64,000 bases of DNA, taken from contig JAEWUO010000007.1 of assembly GCA_023459335.1 (NCBI GenBank), forward strand, positions 1 through 64,000, in the 5' to 3' direction. This DNA comes from Bacillota bacterium. Its GTDB lineage: Bacteria > Bacillota > Clostridia > Christensenellales > CAG-138. The translations under genes and the position numbers were made by a program. Under the pieces are notes generated by a model. The model ran no database searches and had not been told where the DNA came from. It was given only the letters and a program-made list of their open reading frames with translations. Each line of letters opens with the position of its first letter. The first letter of the stretch is position 1. Shown here piece by piece: positions 50,895 to 58,756 of this stretch.

Positions 50895-52316
50895 ATGCAA
50901 ACCGTCAATATCGTTCTTCTTCCCGCACCATCCGCGCTCACGCTCGCCCAGCTGCGGGCGATTGAAAACGCGAAAATGCTGTTTCTGCAGACGGAGAAAC
51001 ATCCGTCGGCGGACGCGGTGCGCGCCATTTCATCGGCTTATACGACGATGGACGATCTGTTTGAGAGGGCGGAAGATTTTGACGCGCTGAATCTGGCGAT
51101 TGCGGAGCGCGTCTGCGGCGCGGGAGATTGCGTTTACATCGCAACAGGGAATATTCAAAACAGCCAGCTGCCGATCATTCGAAAAGTTGCGGAAGAGAGA
51201 AACGTTACCGTAAACGTACTGCCGTATCTGACGGCCGGCGAAGCCGCGTTCTGCGCGCGCGAACGTGCGGAGACCGTCTCCGCACACGATCTGCCGCAAG
51301 AGCTCGATCCGGAAAAAAACTATGTTTTTGAAGAGATCGATTCCCAAATAACCGCGGGAAAAGCGAAGCTGCTTCTTGGCGAATTCTACCCCGACGAGTG
51401 GGCGGTGACGCTGAGCTCGATCGATATAACAGGCGAGTATGCTTCACGTGAAATTAAGCTCTGCGATCTCGACAGGCAGGCGGATTATAACGCGACAACG
51501 ATACTTTACGTCCCGCGATCGGATTATGAAACGCGGACACGTCACGGATTTGAGGACGTCATGCGCATCGTCCGCCGACTGCGCGCACCGAACGGTTGTC
51601 CCTGGGATCGTGAACAGACGCATATTTCCCTGAAAAACGCACTGCTGGAGGAGAGTTACGAACTCATCGACGCGATCGACGAAGACGACGATGCGCATAT
51701 CTGCGAAGAATTGGGCGACGTTCTGCTCCAGTTTGCGCTGCACGCGGCGATCGGCGAGGAGCAGAGCGCATTCACCGCGCGGGACGCCTGCACGGAACTC
51801 GTCGAAAAACTGATCTACCGACATCCGCATGTGTTCGGAGATATCCGCGTCAGCGGATCAGACGAGGTGCTGAAGAACTGGGATGCGCTGAAGATGGCCC
51901 AAAGGAAACAAAATACGCAGACGGAAGTACTGAAAAGCGTTCCTAAGAGTTTTCCCGCTCTTTTGAGGAGCCGCAAGGTTCAGAAGAAAGCCGCCGACGT
52001 CGGATTCGACTGGAACGGCGCGGAAGAAGCCTTTTATAAAATCGCGGAAGAGACGGAGGAACTCCGTCAGGCGATGGAACAAGAAAGCAACGTCGAGGAA
52101 GAAATGGGCGACCTGCTCTTTGCCGTCGTAAACGTTGCAAGGCTCTTAAAATTAGAACCGGAGTTTCTTCTCATGCGGGCGACGGATAAATTCATCGCGC
52201 GTTTTGAAAAGATGGAGGAGCTTTCTCTCTCTGGTGGAAAAGCACTGAAAGAACTGCCTTTCGCAGAGCAGGATAAGTTATGGGAGAAGGCCAAAAAGTG
52301 CCGTATTACTGAATAA
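50895..52316 (+). CDS. YabN-like protein: degenerate methylase domain plus MazG
   Basis: 473 residues. Residues 1-210 have the fold pattern of the tetrapyrrole methylase domain, but the SAM loop GxGPGD reads LPAPSA, so methylation is unlikely. The MazG pyrophosphohydrolase domains are in 215-470: RRLRAPNGCPWDREQTHISL, then EESYELIDAIDEDD and EELGDVLLQFALH, and a second copy with EETEELRQAMEQE and EEMGDLLFAVVNVARLL. It hydrolyses NTPs, possibly non-canonical ones. It follows the flippase closely. Confidence 0.92.
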   Translation: MQTVNIVLLPAPSALTLAQLRAIENAKMLFLQTEKHPSADAVRAISSAYTTMDDLFERAEDFDALNLAIAERVCGAGDCVYIATGNIQNSQLPIIRKVAEERNVTVNVLPYLTAGEAAFCARERAETVSAHDLPQELDPEKNYVFEEIDSQITAGKAKLLLGEFYPDEWAVTLSSIDITGEYASREIKLCDLDRQADYNATTILYVPRSDYETRTRHGFEDVMRIVRRLRAPNGCPWDREQTHISLKNALLEESYELIDAIDEDDDAHICEELGDVLLQFALHAAIGEEQSAFTARDACTELVEKLIYRHPHVFGDIRVSGSDEVLKNWDALKMAQRKQNTQTEVLKSVPKSFPALLRSRKVQKKAADVGFDWNGAEEAFYKIAEETEELRQAMEQESNVEEEMGDLLFAVVNVARLLKLEPEFLLMRATDKFIARFEKMEELSLSGGKALKELPFAEQDKLWEKAKKCRITE

Positions 52317-52397
52317 ATTCACAAATAAACACTTGCCATTCGGCCGCAACATTGATACAATTAACCAGCAATCAAAAAATCATGGAGGTTATCTTAA

Positions 52398-52670
52398 ATG
52401 AATAAAACCGATTTGATCGCGGCTGTCGCTGAGAAAAGTGAACTCTCGAAGAAGGATGCCGAAAAGGCGGTTGTCGCTCTCCTGAGCGCCGTCGAGGAGT
52501 CCCTGAAAGCCGGCGAGAAGGTTTCCATCGTTGGCTTCGGAACGTTTGAGGCGAAGGTTCGTCCGGCCCGCAAAGGCCACAACCCGCAGACACGCAAGGA
52601 GATCAATATCCCCGCTTCCAAGCTCCCCACCTTCAAAGCCGGTAAAGCGCTCAAGGATTCGCTCAACTGA
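52398..52670 (+). CDS. hup: HU family DNA-binding protein
   Basis: 90 residues. It is a nucleoid protein that bends DNA without sequence preference. The start MNKTDLIAAVAEKSELSKKD and the DNA arm GFGTFEAKVRPARKGHNPQT are canonical. TGGAGG lies upstream. The gene is followed by a very strong palindromic terminator. Confidence 0.97.
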   Translation: MNKTDLIAAVAEKSELSKKDAEKAVVALLSAVEESLKAGEKVSIVGFGTFEAKVRPARKGHNPQTRKEINIPASKLPTFKAGKALKDSLN

Positions 52671-52684
52671 GAATCGCGTTTCAT

Positions 52685-52720
52685 ACGCCGCAGGGGTACC
52701 CCTGCGGCGTTTCATATTTT
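52685..52720 (+). terminator. Terminator after hup
   Basis: A 26-base perfect palindrome centred on TA (arms ACGCCGCAGGGG / CCCCTGCGGCGT) is followed by TTCATATTTT. Confidence 0.88.
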
Positions 52721-52866
52721 AAAAAATCGTTCCATTTCGATCACACACGATGATTTGAGATGATCAGCCGCGTGTTCGTTTATTAAATTTATTTCTAATA
52801 TTGATTCCTGCGCCATTTTGCGCGATAATAGACGCAATGTTTACATTGGATGGGAGTTGGTGCGGA

Positions 52867-53442
52867 ATGAAGCAATTTCACGACCGAATCCGCGCGGAGG
52901 GGCGCGTGCTTCCGGGAAATATCATAAAAGTCGACGGCTTTTTAAACCATCGCGTAGATACAGCGCTAATGCGCGATATGGCGAGGGAACTGAAAAGCCG
53001 TTTTGATTTAACAGGGCTGACCACGGTATTGACGGTCGAGGCTTCCGGCATCGCGCTGGCCACTATCTGCGCGGAAGAGCTCGGCGTGCCGATGATCTTC
53101 GCAAAAAAGGCGAAATCGGATAATATCGAAGGCGGTCTATATAAAAGCGACATCTACTCCTATACCTATAAAAAGAAATTCACTTTGATCGTATCGAGCC
53201 AGTGGCTCGGGCCGGACGATAAGGTGCTTATCGTAGACGATTTTCTCGCAAACGGCGAAGCGCTGCGCGGGCTGGTCGAGATCGTCGACGAAGCGGGGGC
53301 GACGCTGCTGGGCATCGGCGTCGCGATTGAAAAAGGCTTTCAGCCCGGCGGACAGAAACTGCGCGACGCGGGCGTGCATCTGGAATCTCTCGCAATCATC
53401 GAACGCGCGGATGAAAACGGGATCGTTTTTCGAGGAGAGTAA
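52867..53442 (+). CDS. xpt: Xanthine phosphoribosyltransferase
   Basis: 191 residues. It salvages xanthine to XMP. The PRPP motif is KVLIVDDFLANGEALRGL. The start MKQFHDRIRAEGRVLPGNIIKVDGFLNH is characteristic. I looked for a guanine/xanthine riboswitch in the ~150 bases upstream and did not recognise one. The ATG at 52867 is chosen from family alignment; the longer reading overlaps a GATAAT box. guaA follows three bases downstream, so the salvage product is used at once. Confidence 0.93.
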   Translation: MKQFHDRIRAEGRVLPGNIIKVDGFLNHRVDTALMRDMARELKSRFDLTGLTTVLTVEASGIALATICAEELGVPMIFAKKAKSDNIEGGLYKSDIYSYTYKKKFTLIVSSQWLGPDDKVLIVDDFLANGEALRGLVEIVDEAGATLLGIGVAIEKGFQPGGQKLRDAGVHLESLAIIERADENGIVFRGE

Positions 53443-53445
53443 ACC

Positions 53446-54969
53446 ATGCGGGAACGAGTCGTGGTCCTCGATTTCGGCGGCCAATATAACCAACTCATCG
53501 CACGACGCGTCCGCGAGGCGGGCGTATACAGCGAGCTGATCCCGCACGACGCGCCCATTGAGCGCGTCAAGGGAGACGCGCTGAGCGCGATCATCATGAC
53601 AGGCGGCCCTGACAGCGTTTATGAAGAAGGCGCGAAATCCTGCGATAACGCGGTTTTTTCCCTCGGTGTACCGATCCTCGGGATCTGTTACGGCATGCAG
53701 TATATCGCAAAAGTCTACGGGGGAGGCATTGCTTCCGCGCCGGTTCGCGAATACGGTCATACAAAAATACGTTTTTCAGATCATCCTCTGTTTGCCGGCC
53801 TCGGAAACGTCGTCTGGATGAATCACAACGACTCCGTGACGCGCGCGCCGGATGGCTTTATTGCGATTGCGGAAACGGACGCATGCCCCGTCGCGGCGTT
53901 TGCGGATGAAGAGCGGAGGATCTACGGGATTCAGTTCCACGCGGAAGTGACGCACACGCAGAACGGGCAGAAGCTTTTTGAAAACTTTTTAAAGCATATC
54001 TGTTCTCTTCGCTGCGACTACAGCGCTGCGAATTTAAAAGAAGAGCTCGTCGCAGCGGTTCGCGCAAAGGTAGGCGATAAACGCGTCATCGGCGCTCTCT
54101 CAGGCGGCGTCGACTCCTCCGTCGCGAGCGTGCTTGTGCATGAAGCGGTCGGTGAAAACCTGACCTGCATCTTCGTCGACCACGGGCTGCTGCGGGAGAA
54201 CGAAGCGGAAGAGGTTATGCGGGTCTACCACGATACGCTCTCGCTCAACATCGTAAAAGTAGACGCGCGGGATCGTTTCCTCGCAAAGCTCGCGGGCGTC
54301 GTGGAACCGGAAAGAAAACGAAAGATCATCGGCGAGGAATTCATTCGCGTTTTCGAAGAAGAATCCAAGAAACTCGGCGGCGCGGAATTTTTACTGCAGG
54401 GAACAATCTATCCGGATGTGATTGAGAGCGGAACGAGCAGCGCGAGCACGATCAAAAGCCATCACAACGTAGGCGGCCTGCCGAAGGATATCGGATTTAT
54501 CGGGCTGGTCGAACCGCTTCGCATGCTGTTTAAGGATGAAGTACGCGCGCTGGGCGAGTCGCTCGGCATTCCTCGCGAGCTTGTCTGGCGGCAGCCGTTC
54601 CCGGGTCCGGGGCTTGCTATCCGCGTTCTCGGCGACGTAACGGAGGAAAAGCTCGCGATCCTGCGCAGAAGCGACGCGATCTTCCGCGAGGAAGTGAAAA
54701 ACGCCGGGCTTGCGGAGGCGATCTGGCAATATTTTACGGTATTTACCGGAATGCGCTCCGTCGGCGTCATGGGAGACCTGCGAACCTACGATTACGTGAT
54801 CGGGGTACGCGCCGTGACCTCCACGGATGCGATGACCGTAGAATGGGCGGAGATTCCGTATCCTGTGCTGCGGCGCATCAGCGAACGGATTATCGGCGAA
54901 GTTCCGCATGTCAACCGTGTGGTGTATGACATTACCAGTAAACCGCCGGGAACGATCGAGTGGGAATAA
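53446..54969 (+). CDS. guaA: GMP synthase (glutamine-hydrolysing)
   Basis: 507 residues. It aminates XMP to GMP. The glutaminase domain has Cys81 in ILGICYGMQ and His165/Glu167 in QFHAEVTHT (Ala replaces the more usual Pro). The ATP-pyrophosphatase has ALSGGVDSSVASVL. The dimerisation domain ends in TSKPPGTIEWE. CGAGGAG precedes the ATG. It pairs with xpt in one unit. Confidence 0.97.
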   Translation: MRERVVVLDFGGQYNQLIARRVREAGVYSELIPHDAPIERVKGDALSAIIMTGGPDSVYEEGAKSCDNAVFSLGVPILGICYGMQYIAKVYGGGIASAPVREYGHTKIRFSDHPLFAGLGNVVWMNHNDSVTRAPDGFIAIAETDACPVAAFADEERRIYGIQFHAEVTHTQNGQKLFENFLKHICSLRCDYSAANLKEELVAAVRAKVGDKRVIGALSGGVDSSVASVLVHEAVGENLTCIFVDHGLLRENEAEEVMRVYHDTLSLNIVKVDARDRFLAKLAGVVEPERKRKIIGEEFIRVFEEESKKLGGAEFLLQGTIYPDVIESGTSSASTIKSHHNVGGLPKDIGFIGLVEPLRMLFKDEVRALGESLGIPRELVWRQPFPGPGLAIRVLGDVTEEKLAILRRSDAIFREEVKNAGLAEAIWQYFTVFTGMRSVGVMGDLRTYDYVIGVRAVTSTDAMTVEWAEIPYPVLRRISERIIGEVPHVNRVVYDITSKPPGTIEWE

Positions 54970-54984
54970 AAAAGATGATATACG

Positions 54985-55013
54985 CCCGAAAGGTTTCGCT
55001 TTCGGGTTTTTTT
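54985..55013 (+). terminator. Terminator after guaA
   Basis: The stem CCCGAAAG / CTTTCGGG with a GTTTCG loop and T7 tail. Confidence 0.93.
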
Positions 55014-55022
55014 ATTTATCTC

Positions 55023-55051
55023 TTGACAGCGGAAGAAACGTCATGCATTCT
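55023..55051 (+). promoter_or_regulatory. Promoter of the flavodoxin unit
   Basis: TTGACA (55023-55028) and CATTCT (55046-55051) at 17 bases, about 66 bases upstream of the start. Confidence 0.6.
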
Positions 55052-55116
55052 AAAATTGTTATATGAAAATCAATAGAAAAGATTAATCTTCATATTCAAG
55101 GAAAAGGGGGAGAAAT

Positions 55117-55590
55117 ATGAAAGTCGGAATCATCGTTTATTCAAAAACAGGAAACACGTTTTCAGTAGCGGAGAAAATTCAGGATGCGCTGCGCGAAATC
55201 GGCGCGGATGTCACTCTGGAACGATTTATGGCGGAAACAGAAGTGGGGTCGAATAAACTGATCGGTCTTACCGCAAAGCCGCATTGCGGCGGATTCGACG
55301 CGCTCATATTCGGCGCGCCAGTACAGGCGTTTTCGCTGGATCCCGCCATGACGATGTACATGCAGCAAACTGAGACGATCAAGGCGAAAAAGACGATCTG
55401 CTTCATTACCGAACACCTCCCGAAGAAATGGATGGGGGGGAATCATGCCATGAGGCAGCTTCTTTCTCTGCTGAAGGCGAAAGGGATCTCCGCCGAACAA
55501 GCCGGAATCGTCAACTGGTCCGGAAAGACGAAGGACGCGCAAATCGACGAGATCGTGAAGTATTGCACGGAGTCCATCAGAAAAGTATAA
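55117..55590 (+). CDS. Flavodoxin-family protein
   Basis: 157 residues. The FMN phosphate loop is YSKTGNTFSVAEKI at residues 8-21. The later loops FGAPVQAFSLDPAM and HLPKKWMGGNHAMRQ suggest a flavodoxin/NAD(P)H-oxidoreductase-like protein rather than a classical electron carrier. GGGGGAGA is upstream. The small ACT-like gene starts 16 bases after it. It could be a redox or quinone-type enzyme; the substrate is unknown. Confidence 0.88.
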   Translation: MKVGIIVYSKTGNTFSVAEKIQDALREIGADVTLERFMAETEVGSNKLIGLTAKPHCGGFDALIFGAPVQAFSLDPAMTMYMQQTETIKAKKTICFITEHLPKKWMGGNHAMRQLLSLLKAKGISAEQAGIVNWSGKTKDAQIDEIVKYCTESIRKV

Positions 55591-55606
55591 CAAAGGAGTG
55601 AACGTT

Positions 55607-55861
55607 GTGTCTTACTATTACGTCATCGGAATCCGCATGGACAACCGCATCGGCAACGCAGCAAATCTGCAGAAGGTGCTCACCCAAAACGGATGCAAGA
55701 TCAAGGCCCGGCTGGGGTTGCACGAAGTCAGCGAGGACCTGTGCGCGACGGACGGACTGATCATTCTTCAGCCGTTTGGCGAAAAGGCGGAAATTGAACA
55801 ACTGGTAAAAGAGATCAACGCGCTGGATGGAATCAAAGCGAAGTTGATTGATCTGAACTGA
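55607..55861 (+). CDS. Small ACT/TM1266-like regulator
   Basis: 84 residues from the GTG at 55607 (AAAGGAG eight bases upstream; a second GTG at 55598 is inside the ribosome site). The ferredoxin-like beta-alpha-beta pattern YYYVIGIRMDNRIGNAANLQKVLT, then KIKARLGLH, resembles the small ACT-like regulators found beside iron-only hydrogenases (TM1266 type). It has no separate DNA-binding domain. It may bind a small ligand and act on a partner. It is followed by a good terminator. Confidence 0.7.
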   Translation: MSYYYVIGIRMDNRIGNAANLQKVLTQNGCKIKARLGLHEVSEDLCATDGLIILQPFGEKAEIEQLVKEINALDGIKAKLIDLN

Positions 55862-55876
55862 ATCACGAAATGCATC

Positions 55877-55908
55877 AAACCCCGAAGCATCATGCCTCGG
55901 GGTTTTTT
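55877..55908 (+). terminator. Terminator after the flavodoxin unit
   Basis: AACCCCGA pairs with TCGGGGTT across an inner GCAT/ATGC stem and is followed by TTTTTT. Confidence 0.9.
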
Positions 55909-55949
55909 ATGCCGATAACATCCGTTTCACGAATCGGTATGCGGCGTGA

Positions 55950-55955
55950 TATAAT
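55950..55955 (+). promoter_or_regulatory. Promoter -10 of the MBOAT operon
   Basis: An extended -10 box TGA-TATAAT ends only six bases before the ATG of the MBOAT gene. The start point expected from it falls on or next to the A of that ATG, so the transcript would be leaderless. No -35 box is convincing. Confidence 0.65.
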
Positions 55956-55961
55956 ACCCAC

Positions 55962-57386
55962 ATGGTATTCTCCAGCCTGACATTCCTGCTGCTCTTTTTG
56001 CCAGCAATGCTCGCGGTCTATTTCGTCAGCAGAAAAATCTGGTGGCGAAACGCGGTGCTGCTCGTCGGTTCCCTTTTCTTTTACGCCTGGGGAGAACCGG
56101 TTTTCGTGCTCGTCATGCTGTTCGTGACGCTGACGGTCTATACGGGTACCCTCGCGTTTGGTGCGGCGCAGTGTCCGGGCATAAAAAAAACGATCTTTAC
56201 ATTAACGATACTGCTGGCGCTCGCGGGGCTGATTTACTTTAAATACTCCGCTTTTTTCATAAATCAAATCCTGCCTTTATTCGGCTCAAAAGCAACTATC
56301 ACGACGCCGCGGCTTCCGATCGGGATTTCGTTTTTCACGTTTCAGGCGATCTCCTATGCGGCGGACGCATACAGGGGAAACGTGCGCGTGCAGAAAAACT
56401 ACGCTCTGCTGCTTCTGTACGTTTCATGTTTTCCGCAGCTCATCGCAGGTCCGATCGTGCAGTATTCCGATATCGAGTATGAATTGACCGCGCGTCAGAC
56501 GACGCTGGACGATTTCTCCGGCGGGATGCGCAGATTCGCGGTTGGTTTATGCAAGAAAGTTCTGATCGCCAATCTGCTCGGCGAAATGCTCTCCGCGCTC
56601 CCTGCAGCGGACGCTTCCCTTTCTGCTGCGTGGCTGACGAGCGGCGTCTTTGCGCTGCAGATCTATTTCGATTTTTCCGCGTATTCCGATATGGCAATCG
56701 GCCTCGGCCGCGCGCTGGGGTTCCGTTATCAGGAAAACTTTAATTATCCCTATATTGCTCGTTCCGTCTCGGAATTTTGGCGCAGATGGCATATTTCGCT
56801 CGGACGTTTTTTCCGCGATTATGTCTATTTCCCGCTTGGCGGCAGCCGAAAGGGCGCGCACCGCACGACCTTGAACCTGCTCTTTGTCTGGACGCTGACG
56901 GGGTTCTGGCACGGTGCAAGCTGGAATTTTATCCTTTGGGGGCTGTATTACGGTATCTTGATCGCGCTGGAACACGGGGTCTTCCGTTATACGGTGAAAA
57001 AGATTCCGCGTCCGGCCGGCATCGCGCTTACTTTATTTTTTGTACTCTTCGGCTGGGCGCTGTTTTATCAAACCGACCTTGCCGCCGGCGCGCGGCAGAT
57101 GCTCGCCATGCTTGGGATAACGCTCGGAAGCGGCGCGCTGGGGTTCGTCCCGCTGATAGACGGGGTCACGCTTTACGCGCTGCGCACCTACACCATATTC
57201 CCGCTGCTTGCGTGCGCGCTTGCGATGCCGATCCTGCCCGCTCTGGAGCGCGCGATGAACCACCGCCTGCGCCTGCAGAGGACGGCGCACCTTCTCTCGA
57301 CGCTCGCGCTTTCGGCGGGCATCATTCTCTGTATCATGAACCTTGTCGCGGAGAGTTATAACCCGTTTTTGTATTTTCGCTTTTAG
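55962..57386 (+). CDS. MBOAT-family O-acyltransferase (AlgI/DltB-like)
   Basis: 474 residues with about 11 membrane helices. The start MVFSSLTFLLLFLPAMLAVYF is family-typical. The catalytic His is probably His317 in TGFWHGASWNFILWG; His277 in EFWRRWHISLGRFFRDYVYFPLGG is the second conserved one. Such proteins pass an acyl group across the membrane to a surface polymer. No ribosome site is seen before the ATG. The next gene is a DHHW-type partner, so the pair matches AlgI/AlgJ-like acetylation systems. Confidence 0.93.
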   Translation: MVFSSLTFLLLFLPAMLAVYFVSRKIWWRNAVLLVGSLFFYAWGEPVFVLVMLFVTLTVYTGTLAFGAAQCPGIKKTIFTLTILLALAGLIYFKYSAFFINQILPLFGSKATITTPRLPIGISFFTFQAISYAADAYRGNVRVQKNYALLLLYVSCFPQLIAGPIVQYSDIEYELTARQTTLDDFSGGMRRFAVGLCKKVLIANLLGEMLSALPAADASLSAAWLTSGVFALQIYFDFSAYSDMAIGLGRALGFRYQENFNYPYIARSVSEFWRRWHISLGRFFRDYVYFPLGGSRKGAHRTTLNLLFVWTLTGFWHGASWNFILWGLYYGILIALEHGVFRYTVKKIPRPAGIALTLFFVLFGWALFYQTDLAAGARQMLAMLGITLGSGALGFVPLIDGVTLYALRTYTIFPLLACALAMPILPALERAMNHRLRLQRTAHLLSTLALSAGIILCIMNLVAESYNPFLYFRF

Positions 57387-57408
57387 CGGCTGAAGAAAGG
57401 AGAGCGGC

Positions 57409-58755
57409 ATGCGCCGAAAGCTGACGTTTTTAATTACGCTGTGGTGGATGATCGTCTGCGGTGCCGTAGGCGTCTGCATGCTGCTGTTTGCCGATAAAAA
57501 GCCTGCCGCATCGGAGGAGGAAAACCGAACGCTCGCGGGGCTGCCGCAGCTCACAATGGCTACGATCAGAAGCGGAGCCATCGGCGAATCCTTCGAGCGG
57601 TTTTTAACCGACAAATTTTTTCTGCGTTCCGAATTGGTGGACGGCTCAACATCTCTTAAACACATTTTCTCCGCGCTGACGGTAGACGAACTGCTTAGTC
57701 AAGAGGGGGAAGAGGTATTTGTCCCGGCGCTCGATCTTCCTGAAGACACGGATGATTCCGCCGCCGCACCAGAAACGGCAGAGCAGCAGATGCAGGCGGA
57801 AAATGAAACGCAAATCACACAACAGCAGACGGAGAAAAAGCCGCAGACGGGCGACAGCGCGAGCGTGTGGCTGATCGGGAAAGACGGAACCGGAACCGCG
57901 CTGCTGACTTATTCCAAAGAAGAGCTTCAAAAAGCGGCGGACACGCTGAACGCATACGCCGCGCTGCTGCCGGTCGGAGGAAAGATGCACGTGATGCTCG
58001 CACCCCGCTCGCAGACCGCAAATAAGCTTGCGCTGCATCTGGACGCGGAGAGCGGCTGGTCGAGCGACGTGGAAAGCGTGCTCCAGTCTCTCGTTTCGAA
58101 GAATATCACCGTACATTCGGCATACGATGTGTTTCAGGAGCCGCTCATAAATGGAGAATACCTTTTTTTCCGCACGGACCATCACTGGACAGCGCGCGGG
58201 GCATACCTGGCTGCGGATGCGATGCTGAAAAGCGCCGGTTACCAGACAGTTCCGTTGACAAATTACTCGGAAAAGACGATTGAAGGGTATCTCGGTTCCA
58301 TCTACCTGCATGACAGAAACGCAAAGCTTAAGGAGCTCAGCGACAGCGTAGAGGTATTTTATCCGCTTTTACCTGCGGAATCCTATCGCGTTTCCAATGC
58401 ATACAAAAAGAACCAGATCCCGGTGATCGATGAAACGCAGACGAATTATCTGGTTTTTCTCGGCGGCACGTACGGCCCGTACCGTGTACTCGAAGGCGGA
58501 TATCACACGGGCAGAAACATGCTGATGATCTGCGATTCGTTTGGCAACAGCATCGCGCCGTTTTTCATGCCGTATTACGATGATGTGTATATGGTCGATT
58601 TACGAGATGAATACTATACCCGAAAGGACGCGCAGGGTGGAGTCAGGGATTATATCCGGCGGCTTGGGATCGACGACCTGTATATCATACTCTCGGACAC
58701 AAACAGCATCGGCTCGGCTTATTTTAACCGCCTGCTGCCGGAAAACATAAACTGA
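57409..58755 (+). CDS. DHHW-motif protein, AlgJ/AlgX-like acyl-transfer partner
   Basis: 448 residues. An N-terminal membrane anchor lies at about 10-30. The outside domain carries TDHHWTARGAYLAADAML with the diagnostic DHHW at 257-260, and a C-terminal block with MLMICDSFGNSIAPF that fits the SGNH-like nucleophile loop. A Gln/Thr/Glu-rich insert (about 110-150) looks disordered. It probably accepts the acyl group from the MBOAT protein and puts it on a sugar. It has GAAAGGAGAG upstream and ends one base before the next gene. Confidence 0.88.
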   Translation: MRRKLTFLITLWWMIVCGAVGVCMLLFADKKPAASEEENRTLAGLPQLTMATIRSGAIGESFERFLTDKFFLRSELVDGSTSLKHIFSALTVDELLSQEGEEVFVPALDLPEDTDDSAAAPETAEQQMQAENETQITQQQTEKKPQTGDSASVWLIGKDGTGTALLTYSKEELQKAADTLNAYAALLPVGGKMHVMLAPRSQTANKLALHLDAESGWSSDVESVLQSLVSKNITVHSAYDVFQEPLINGEYLFFRTDHHWTARGAYLAADAMLKSAGYQTVPLTNYSEKTIEGYLGSIYLHDRNAKLKELSDSVEVFYPLLPAESYRVSNAYKKNQIPVIDETQTNYLVFLGGTYGPYRVLEGGYHTGRNMLMICDSFGNSIAPFFMPYYDDVYMVDLRDEYYTRKDAQGGVRDYIRRLGIDDLYIILSDTNSIGSAYFNRLLPENIN

Positions 58756-58756
58756 T

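Noticed and set aside
52711..52866. Purine riboswitch before xpt
   Set aside because: The conserved junction sequences of the guanine aptamer are not visible and the spacer is AT-rich and short.
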